Shown: piece after piece, positions 1 through 4,826 of the stretch
Layout of the letters: each line of letters starts with the position of its first letter
Position numbering within the stretch: the stretch's first letter is position 1
DNA from: Bacillota bacterium
GTDB taxonomy: Bacteria > Bacillota > Desulfitobacteriia > Desulfitobacteriales > Desulfitobacteriaceae
Assembly (NCBI GenBank): GCA_021849995.1
Contig: JAJZSC010000143.1
Location: forward strand, 1-7,507
Reading direction: 5' to 3'
Length of the DNA: 7,507 nucleotides
The notes under the pieces: model-generated
Databases searched by the model: none
Told to the model about the DNA's origin: nothing
The model's input: only the letters and a program-made list of their open reading frames with translations
Made by a program: the position numbers and the translations under genes

Positions 1-225
1 TTTACAGTATGAACTGGATAGCGCGTCTAGTAAAAGGCAAAGTATTTGGTTTTTGCTTGGATCAGCTATGTAGTGGATAAGTTCTTCATCATTCGACTTT
101 CCCGAGATTTAGTGCTCTCAGCATCGCTACTGATGCCTAGGATTTTATCAACATAGGAACGTGTCGCACCATCGAAATCATTCGCTAGTGAACACACCTT
201 CCATGATGTATTGGAGGTTATCGCT

Positions 226-1248
226 ATGGAAAAAATCAAAGTGCAAGATTCTGTTGGTGCCATTCTTATCCATGACATGACGCAAATTATACCCGGTGCC
301 GTTAAAGGTCCCCGGTTTCGCAAGGGGCATGTCGTACAGGAAGAGGATATTCCTGTTCTGCTGAGCATGGGGAAAGAACATATTTACGTATGGGATCAAA
401 CGCCCGGCCTAATTCATGAAAATGAAGCGGCGGAGCGCCTTGCCCGAGCAGTATCCGGTTCCGGCCTAGTCCTTGACGAGCCCAAAGAAGGAAAAATCAC
501 TCTAACTGCTGCCCACAACGGCCTTCTTTACTCCTCAGAAGAGGGCATTTTGGTGTTGAATAGTTTGGAAGGGGTCATCCTCGCTACGCTTCACAATCAT
601 TACCCCGTCAAAAAGGGAGATAAAGTCGCTGGAACCCGCGTCGTTCCTCTGATGATTGATGAGAAAGTGATTATTGAAGCGGAGGAAATCGTCGGAACGT
701 TTTCAAAGCCTATTTTGGATATTCGGCCTCTAAAACATTTGAAGGTTGGCATTGTCGTCACGGGAAGTGAAGTCTATCATGGACGTATTCAAGATAAATT
801 CGGCCCGGTACTACGCGCAAAAGTGGAAAACTGGGGATCTGTCGTTTTAGAGCAAGCGTTGGCCAGTGATGATGTACCCCTAATCCAAAGTAGCATTCGA
901 AACCAATTAAGTAAGGGGGCAGAAATGATCTTAGTCAGTGGTGGCATGTCCGTAGATCCTGATGACGTCACCCCCGCAGCGATCAAAGAAATGGGAGCAG
1001 AAGTCATCACTTACGGCGCGCCTGTTCTACCTGGAGCCATGTTTATGTTAGCCTACCTCGGAGATGTTCCTATCATGGGGTTACCCGGGTGCGTTATGTA
1101 TTCGAAGAAAACCGTCTTTGATTTAGTCGCTCCTCGGATGCTTACTGGTGAACGACTAACGCGCCTTGATATTGTCAAGCTAGGACTAGGTGGTCTTTGT
1201 CTTGAATGCCCGGTCTGCACGTACCCCCGTTGTTCTTTCGGCAAATAA
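226..1248 (+). CDS. Molybdopterin-binding protein (MoeA/MogA-like domain, Cys-rich tail)
   Basis: This cytoplasmic protein of about 340 residues probably binds molybdopterin or handles molybdenum cofactor. I recognise the family from the N-terminal VGAILIHDMTQIIPG segment followed by KGPRFRKGHVVQEEDIPVLL, and from the MoCF-type core GIVVTGSEVYHGRIQDKFGP, SGGMSVDPDDVTPAAIK and GLPGCVMYSKKTVFDLV. The SGGxSvdpdD stretch is the molybdopterin-binding signature shared with MoaB/MogA/MoeA. The C-terminus has four cysteines in GGLCLECPVCTYPRCSFGK, typical of the anaerobe-specific branch of this family and suggestive of metal binding. I place the start at ATG 226, because GGAGG at 213-217 sits 8 bases upstream; an in-frame TTG at 211 overlaps this Shine-Dalgarno. 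Length and motifs look complete, so it seems intact. It lies directly upstream of a Moco riboswitch and moaA remnant, which fits a cofactor role. The exact reaction is not shown by the sequence. Confidence 0.88.
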   Translation: MEKIKVQDSVGAILIHDMTQIIPGAVKGPRFRKGHVVQEEDIPVLLSMGKEHIYVWDQTPGLIHENEAAERLARAVSGSGLVLDEPKEGKITLTAAHNGLLYSSEEGILVLNSLEGVILATLHNHYPVKKGDKVAGTRVVPLMIDEKVIIEAEEIVGTFSKPILDIRPLKHLKVGIVVTGSEVYHGRIQDKFGPVLRAKVENWGSVVLEQALASDDVPLIQSSIRNQLSKGAEMILVSGGMSVDPDDVTPAAIKEMGAEVITYGAPVLPGAMFMLAYLGDVPIMGLPGCVMYSKKTVFDLVAPRMLTGERLTRLDIVKLGLGGLCLECPVCTYPRCSFGK

Positions 1249-1284
1249 AAAATAATTCACATATCTAAATACAAATAGGAAAGC

Positions 1285-1350
1285 ACCTCCCAGATTGTAA
1301 AATGTACCATTGTACGTCTTCCTGTTTGGAACAATCAAATTTTAGGAGGT
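1285..1350. repeat. Imperfect inverted repeat between the molybdopterin-binding gene and the Moco riboswitch
   Basis: ACCTCC (1285-1290) plus GATTGT (1293-1298) are mirrored by ACAATC (1331-1336) and GGAGGT (1345-1350). Inside are two small potential hairpins, GTAC/GTAC and TTCC/GGAA. There is no run of T after the right arm, so it is not a standard intrinsic terminator. The right arm resembles a Shine-Dalgarno, but no start codon follows at a sensible distance. It may end the upstream transcript or be a chance repeat. Confidence 0.3.
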
Positions 1351-1388
1351 CGTATCCCAAATTATAAGAAATTAAATTATTTTGTCAT

Positions 1389-1514
1389 CGCTCCAAAGCT
1401 GGATCACCTAAAGCAGAAACTATGGTGACCAGACAAGTGCCTTAAAAGGCACTCGGGTATTGTGGGAAACTATAATATCTCCTGCTGGAAAGGAGTCTGT
1501 CGACAGGTGGAGTG
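1389..1514 (+). promoter_or_regulatory. Molybdenum cofactor (Moco) riboswitch upstream of moaA
   Basis: This RNA leader should sense molybdenum cofactor and control the moaA transcript that follows. The fold can be drawn by hand. CTCCA (1391-1395) closes with TGGAG (1508-1512). GGATCACC (1401-1408) pairs with GGTGACC (1424-1430) with one bulged A. GTGCC/GGCAC forms a hairpin at 1437-1452. CTCCT/AGGAG forms one at 1479-1495. The conserved-looking strings CGGGTATTGTGGGAA, CTGGAAA and GTCGACAGGTGGAG match my memory of the Moco RNA motif. In the published family some members lack one stem and track with tungsten cofactor use; all stems seem present here, which leans towards molybdenum. An intrinsic terminator follows at once, so control is probably by premature termination. 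The aptamer looks intact although the gene behind it is not. Confidence 0.82.
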
Positions 1515-1517
1515 TAT

Positions 1518-1548
1518 CCCCCGGTTGTTTACAGACCGCGGGTTTTTT
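1518..1548 (+). terminator. Intrinsic terminator, expression platform of the Moco riboswitch
   Basis: CCCCCGGT (1518-1525) pairs with ACCGCGGG (1535-1542) with a single mismatch, and six T follow at 1543-1548. It begins six bases after the closing stem of the aptamer and ends 34 bases before the moaA start, the usual place for a terminator that decides readthrough into the gene. Confidence 0.8.
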
Positions 1549-1582
1549 ATTTCCAAAATTTAATCTCGAAAAGAGGATTCTT

Positions 1583-2119
1583 ATGCAGGATCAATTTCAA
1601 AGGAAAATCGACTATCTTAGAATCTCAGTGACAGAACGCTGTAAATACTGTATGCCAGTCGAAGAAGTCCAGTGGATGCCACATGAATCCATTCTTTCCT
1701 TTGAAGAAATTCTTCGACTAATGAGGCTAAGTACGCAATTAGGGTTTCGTCGTTTTCGTATCACCAGAGGAGAACCCTTAGTTCGCAAAGGAATTTTGGA
1801 CTTTCTGCGGGAGGGTGCTAAACTTTCAGGGGTTGAGGACCTTATGATTACAACCAACGGACTGTTACTCCCGAAAATGGCCTTTGCTTTAAAAGCAGCT
1901 GGCGTTCAGCGAGTGAACATCAGCTTGGTTACCATGAATCCAGAACAATATCACCCGTGGGGGGATGTTTCGAGTGTAATTCAGGGAGTCTTTCGTTCAC
2001 TTGAAGCTGGCCTTAATCCGGTTAAAATCAATGTCGTGGTCGTCCGTGGGCTTAATACGGACGAGTTGCCCCGCTTTTTGACGTTGGCTAAGCAGTACCT
2101 GCTCCTAACTTGCTGCTGA
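1583..2119 (+). pseudogene. moaA: Truncated GTP 3',8-cyclase (MoaA), radical SAM, broken
   Basis: Intact MoaA converts GTP to the first intermediate of molybdopterin synthesis using two 4Fe-4S clusters. The start is ATG 1583 with AGAGGA just upstream. Family features visible are KIDYLRISVTERC at the N-terminus, YCMP, LSFEEILRLMR, GEPLVRKG, TTNGLLLP, VNISL and LEAGLNPVKINVVVVRGLN. Several key positions are damaged. The cluster motif CxxxCxxC is reduced to C20-K-Y-C23, the first Gly of GGEP is Arg62, SLD(S/T) reads SLVT, and the ITRGG segment after it reads HPWGD. The frame ends after 179 codons with LLLTCC, where the family normally continues to about 320 residues with a second Cys cluster. 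The protein cannot carry out the reaction as written. Sequencing error could explain single lesions, but hardly all of them. It sits behind a well-preserved Moco riboswitch. Confidence 0.85.
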
Positions 2120-2184
2120 TCGTTGATATTGGTAATGCTAGGTCACTGTTAAATATTTTCAATTTTATCTTAAATGTTACAGTT

Positions 2185-2212
2185 CTGACACAATTATGGG
2201 TTAAGATAATAT
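2185..2212 (+). promoter_or_regulatory. Possible sigma-A promoter for the DUF2680-like gene
   Basis: CTGACA at 2185-2190 and TAATAT at 2207-2212 are separated by 16 bases in an AT-rich stretch, about 57 bases before the start codon at 2269. The match to TTGACA is 5/6 and to TATAAT 4/6. No other candidate stands out between the end of the moaA remnant and this gene. Confidence 0.4.
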
Positions 2213-2268
2213 TGTACCGGTCGGAAAATTCAATAATTGAGGTCAATTTACAAAGGCGGTATTACCGT

Positions 2269-2611
2269 ATGAAAAAGAAACTTGCCGCAGGGGTGCTAAG
2301 TATTGTGTTATTGGTTGGAGGGGCCACCGCAGCTATCGCTGCCACAGATTCGTCAAAGCTTGATGAAATCAAGAGCCTGACCCAACAGATGCTTGGCATT
2401 AACAAGCAAATAGTAGACAAAGAAGTTGGAGCCGGTCTCATTACCCAACAACAGGCTGACGCTATGAAGAGTTGCTCCAAAATACAGTGAACAAGCTCTA
2501 GCGAACGGTTAGGTTTTCGGTCCGGGTATGGGGATGCGTGGTGGCAATAAGGGTTACTTTGCGGCGCCAAATGCGAGCACCTCAAGTAGCTCAAGTACCA
2601 CAACGAATTAA
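2269..2611 (+). pseudogene. Exported DUF2680 (YckD)-like small protein, frameshifted
   Basis: From ATG 2269, preceded by AAAGGCGG, the frame encodes a clear signal peptide (MKKK, a hydrophobic core LAAGVLSIVLLVGG, then AIAA as a plausible cleavage site). An amphipathic helical segment follows, with QQMLGINKQIVDKEV and GLITQQQADAMK, which resembles the DUF2680 family of Bacillus and Clostridia. The function of that family is not known to me. This frame stops at 2488-2490. The expected tail is readable in another frame from about 2478: KYSEQALANG, a TAG at 2510-2512, then VFGPGMGMRGGNKGYF, a Ser/Thr-rich end and TAA at 2609-2611. So one or more indels in 2468-2486 and one nonsense codon break it. 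A truncated 73-residue product could still be made. The family call is moderate; the frame break is clear. Confidence 0.6.
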
Positions 2612-3240
2612 ATTCGTCGATATCACCGAGCAATAAAACGTCTTGTTAATCCAATGATGGGTTAATCTTTTAGTACGGCTGAAAAGACAATGCAGGTATA
2701 GAAATAATACATATGATACAAAAAGGACAAATTGACGGAAAAGAACATAATGCCCTTTTTGAATTTTAATTTATAAACAGGATTATGGGATTATTAGCAT
2801 AAACGATAAATACGCCTATAGTGTTTGTGTTTGCCATTAGTTATTATTTGCACCAGAACTTCTTGCAGATATATTACGTGTGAATGCGTATGATAAAGTT
2901 TCATGATTTCAATCCACAAACAAGGATATGAGGACTTAAAAGCACAGAATGGCATCACACCGATTTTAGCACAGGTGCATCCGAAGCTTGAAGCCTGTCG
3001 TGAACTGTGTGTAGCGATATAAACGTAAAATATAATATCAGCCGAAAGCAAATAACGGTTTGAGTAAGAAATACAAAAAAAATTTTTAAAGATGATAATT
3101 GAAGCGAAACAAATTTGTTATCTCAAAAAAGGAGTAAATTTATTCATAAACTCAATTTATTATGGATAAAAGATTCCTTCGGTGTTTCCTCTCAACACAA
3201 ATAATTGTTGTGTTGTTGTAAATAACAATTGAATTATCAG
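2612..3240. other. AT-rich gene-poor stretch with reading-frame fragments
   Basis: No intact gene is visible in these 630 bases. An 18-codon frame at 2713-2769 (starting MIQKGQIDGKEH) and two overlapping fragments at 2841-3022 (annotated separately) look like debris of coding sequence. At 3193-3215 CAACACAA and TTGTGTTG form an inverted repeat with a 7-base loop, just ahead of the c-di-GMP riboswitch; it could be an operator or simply part of the promoter region. I could not settle on a convincing promoter. Confidence 0.4.
2841..3022 (+). pseudogene. Unidentified broken coding remnant
   Basis: Two adjacent frames read like protein. From 2841 one gives APELLADILRVNAYDKVS before a TGA at 2904-2906. 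From ATG 2903 the other gives MISIHKQGYEDLKAQNG and then ITPILAQVHPKLEACRELC up to TAA at 3020-3022. Joined by a frameshift near 2900 they would make a continuous stretch of about 60 residues. I do not recognise the family. No Shine-Dalgarno precedes either part. Composition and local helix pattern suggest real former coding sequence, but a chance open frame is possible. Confidence 0.3.
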
Positions 3241-3341
3241 CGCTAAGGGCAAACCTGTCAAAAGATAGGGACGCAAAGCCATAGGGTCTAAGGTGCTTAC
3301 CAGCACTATGATAGCCTGGCTACCGCAGAGACTACGTGTCT
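3241..3341 (+). promoter_or_regulatory. Cyclic di-GMP class I riboswitch (GEMM-I)
   Basis: The leader should bind cyclic di-GMP. AGGGCAAACC (3246-3255) and GGGACGCAAAGCCA (3268-3281) match the aptamer core almost letter for letter. Between them CCTGTC (3254-3259) and GATAGG (3264-3269) form the first hairpin with an AAAA loop. The second arm runs from GCC (3278-3280) through the hairpin GTGC/GCAC (3293-3306) to AGCCTGGCTACCGC (3313-3326), matching the conserved 3' side. A small AGAC/GTCT hairpin (3329-3341) leads to the terminator. CTAAGGGCA (3243-3251) is exactly complementary to TGCCCTTAG (3347-3355), which overlaps the left arm and loop of that terminator, so the two pairings exclude each other. 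Whether the ligand turns expression on or off cannot be decided by eye. Confidence 0.88.
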
Positions 3342-3344
3342 AAA

Positions 3345-3367
3345 CCTGCCCTTAGTGGCAGGCTTTT
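3345..3367 (+). terminator. Intrinsic terminator of the c-di-GMP riboswitch
   Basis: CCTGCC (3345-3350) and GGCAGG (3357-3362) form a perfect 6-bp stem with loop CTTAGT, followed by CTTTTT. Its left arm and loop are shared with the alternative pairing to 3243-3251, making it the probable expression platform. Confidence 0.82.
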
Positions 3368-3474
3368 TGCGTTTTAGACGTAACGAGGGAATTCCATAAT
3401 TTGTTGCCCGTAATACAATGACATATTTCAATAAAATATGACCGTTATAGCCTTATTTTTCATTTCATGTGAAT

Positions 3475-3630
3475 GAGGTGCTGGCAAATGGCAAATGGAA
3501 TTTTAATAATAATTGAAAGGCTAGAGTAGCTGAACTAAAAAGATATAAAGGCACTTATCATGAAGAGATTAATTTCTCCGACATGGATAGGTACCTTAGA
3601 CCTATGCGGAATTCCACGCAGACCCCAATA
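3475..3630 (+). pseudogene. Short broken ORF downstream of the c-di-GMP riboswitch
   Basis: GAGGTG (3475-3480) sits 7 bases before ATG 3488, which starts MANGILIIIERLE and ends at TAG 3527-3529. The overlapping frame from 3517 continues KARVAELKRYKGTYHEEINF and then SDMDRYLRPMRN before becoming non-descript after about 3620. One base change in length near 3520-3528 would fuse them. This is the only coding-like sequence positioned to be controlled by the riboswitch. I do not recognise a family. An intact original cannot be reconstructed here; treating it as a remnant is inference. Confidence 0.35.
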
Positions 3631-3663
3631 AGTTTACAATTCAATACACCTCATACAAGCCGT

Positions 3664-3700
3664 AAAACCGCAATTTGTGTGCCACAAATTGCGGTTTTTT
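3664..3700. terminator. Strong, possibly bidirectional intrinsic terminator
   Basis: A perfect 16-bp stem, AAAACCGCAATTTGTG (3664-3679) with its complement at 3683-3698, has a 3-base loop and is flanked by A on the left and T on the right. It would stop transcription arriving from the riboswitch region and, read in reverse, from the other side. It marks the transition from the degraded left region to the intact right-hand genes. Confidence 0.85.
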
Positions 3701-3752
3701 ATTTGACAAAAAATCTTAATTTACGACAGCAGGTTGCAATTAAATACTTTGA

Positions 3753-3831
3753 CACCCTTGCCAAGTCGGTAGGGTGCCGCTCTCCTCCCTCCATTTCTGA
3801 TTTTGAGAAATTCAAAAATCAGAAACGGAGG
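3753..3831 (+). promoter_or_regulatory. Structured leader that sequesters the Shine-Dalgarno of the sigma-factor gene
   Basis: Two stem-loops lie between the terminator and the start codon. CACCCT (3753-3758) pairs with AGGGTG (3771-3776). TTTCTGATTTT (3794-3804) pairs with AAAATCAGAAA (3815-3825), and after one A-C mismatch CCTCC (3788-3792) pairs with GGAGG (3827-3831). That GGAGG is the ribosome binding site, 8 bases before ATG 3840. The fold should therefore hold the gene off until it is opened. What opens it is unknown. No clear promoter was found in 3700-3790. Confidence 0.6.
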
Positions 3832-3839
3832 AAATCAAA

Positions 3840-4253
3840 ATGCAGGAGGACAAAACATACACCCTGCTTATCAATAAGAAGCGAATCCCGGTAACCGAGG
3901 AAGTTTACAAGGCATATTATCAGCTTAAAGAGCGCGAATCTTATCTGGACAAGCTTTCCGAGCGAAATAATCTATCCTATGAAGAATGCGAGGAAAAAGG
4001 CATTCAGATAGATTACTTATTATCGCAGACACTGGAATCCGCGGAGGACAAGCTTATCAAGGCCGAGATGCTTTCCCGGCTGTCCGCGGCGATGGAAAAG
4101 CTGACGGAGCAGGAACGGCTGCTGATCTATATGCTGTTTTTCAAGGGCAAAAGCGAAAGAGAACTGTGCGCTATGCTTGGAATTGCAAAGACGACCCTGC
4201 ATGATAGAAAAGCGAAGATACTCGGCAAGTTAAAAAAGATACTACAAACTTAA
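3840..4253 (+). CDS. Small RNA polymerase sigma factor-like protein (sigma-70 region 4)
   Basis: The 137-residue protein carries a C-terminal sigma-70 region 4 type DNA-binding domain. LTEQERLLIYMLFFKGKSER (residues 88-107) leads into the helix-turn-helix ELCAMLGIAKTTLHDRKAKI (108-127), ending in a basic tail GKLKKILQT. The first 85 residues are charged and helical (YQLKERESYLDKLSERNN) and have no recognisable region 2, so it is shorter than a standard ECF sigma factor (about 160-200). Proteins of this build are common in conjugative transposons of Firmicutes, where a comparable one is Orf7 of Tn916. It may instead be a plain HTH regulator. The ATG 3840 start is fixed by GGAGG at 3827-3831, which lies in a stem-loop. 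It has its own downstream terminator, so it is probably monocistronic. It might direct transcription of the element that follows; this is inference. Confidence 0.78.
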   Translation: MQEDKTYTLLINKKRIPVTEEVYKAYYQLKERESYLDKLSERNNLSYEECEEKGIQIDYLLSQTLESAEDKLIKAEMLSRLSAAMEKLTEQERLLIYMLFFKGKSERELCAMLGIAKTTLHDRKAKILGKLKKILQT

Positions 4254-4269
4254 AAATAATTCCGACCAC

Positions 4270-4307
4270 CCCCTCACTTTTTTCCTTAAAGAAGTGAGGG
4301 GTTATTT
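4270..4307 (+). terminator. Intrinsic terminator after the sigma-factor gene
   Basis: CCCCTCACTT (4270-4279) pairs perfectly with AAGTGAGGGG (4292-4301); TTATTTT follows. It begins 16 bases after the stop codon. Confidence 0.85.
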
Positions 4308-4309
4308 TC

Positions 4310-4826
4310 ATTATCTCCCTCAATGTTCTTTGACAAGTGCATATACGGTGTATCGGGAAGACCACCTTTCCCGCCGCTTAGAAGCGGCGAGCCACATAAG
4401 CGGGAACGCCATGACCGTTCCATAGGAATGCGAGCGATTACTCCCGGCTTTGAATCAGCCTGTTGCGGGTTGAATGGCGATGACGGGGAAAGGGATACAC
4501 AATGATACTTCTGCCTTGAACGCCTCACCGCATTGGGCAGCCCGCGACGAATGACGGGATCAGGTCGGTTTGGGTTGGAAACTGATACCCATGCCGGTTG
4601 ATATGTTGCTCTCTGGCAAGGAGCAGACCGGTACATACCCTTGTATCAGGGACGTTGTGAACAAGTATGATACATATATTTTTGCCATTTTTGTTTGACG
4701 GCAGAACTATTGCGCCGGGACACAAAGCGATTGACGCCTTTATGTTTTTCGAAACCGTTGGTGCTCCGGCGCACCATTCTGTCGCCAGGCATTTTCATAT
4801 TTTCGAAAATTCAAGGGAGATAAATA
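4310..4826. other. Long non-coding tract rich in inverted repeats (candidate structured RNA or single-strand origin)
   Basis: There is no convincing gene in these 517 bases, but many nested complementary segments. They include CGGGAA/TTCCCG (4354-4373), CCGCTT/AAGCGG (4374-4387), GGAACG/CGTTCC (4403-4421), CCC/GGG around GGCT/AGCC (4443-4469) and CTGCC/GGCAG (4511-4540). Further on are CCCG/CGGG (4541-4558), CCGGT/ACCGG around TGCTC/GAGCA (4594-4631), TGTATC/GATACA (4642-4674) and GGTGC/GCACC (4760-4775). Open frames exist on both strands but show no Shine-Dalgarno and odd Arg/Pro/Ser-rich composition. A 12-bp palindrome ATTTTCGAAAAT (4799-4810) precedes the helicase Shine-Dalgarno AAGGGAG (4813-4819). 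TATGAT (4666-4671) or TATATT (4675-4680) could serve as a -10 for the helicase, with only poor -35 matches. Possible roles are a cis-acting regulatory RNA, an oriT or a single-strand origin; the sequence alone does not choose. Confidence 0.5.

Noticed and set aside
1..210. Short open stretches before the molybdopterin-binding gene (for example codons ending at TAG 71-73 and at TAA 78-80)
   Set aside because: Only about 23 codons each, cut by the window edge, with no recognisable family and two competing frames; a gene tail cannot be assigned.
3703..3754. Two TTGACA boxes (3703-3708 and 3749-3754) as promoters for the sigma-factor gene
   Set aside because: Neither has a -10-like hexamer at 16-18 bases; the first lies right after the terminator stem.
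3583..3894. Open frame of 103 codons on the + strand
   Set aside because: It runs through the perfect terminator hairpin at 3664-3698 and overlaps the leader and start of the sigma-factor gene; only its first part, before about 3620, looks coding-like and is noted as a remnant.
4330..4358. TTGACA at 4330-4335 as a promoter for a transcript through the structured tract
   Set aside because: The sequence at the expected -10 position is TCGGGA, which is not a credible match.
4323..4505. 60-codon open frame on the + strand in the structured tract
   Set aside because: No ribosome site before its ATG, odd composition, and it coincides with a run of stem-loops.
4286..4636. 116-codon open frame on the minus strand in the structured tract
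   Set aside because: Arg/Pro/Ser-rich, no Shine-Dalgarno, overlaps a terminator and all the inverted repeats; more likely a by-product of conserved non-coding sequence.
4310..4826. Group II intron considered for the structured tract
   Set aside because: No intron-encoded reverse transcriptase, no recognisable GTGYG 5' end or domain V hairpin, and too short for a complete intron.
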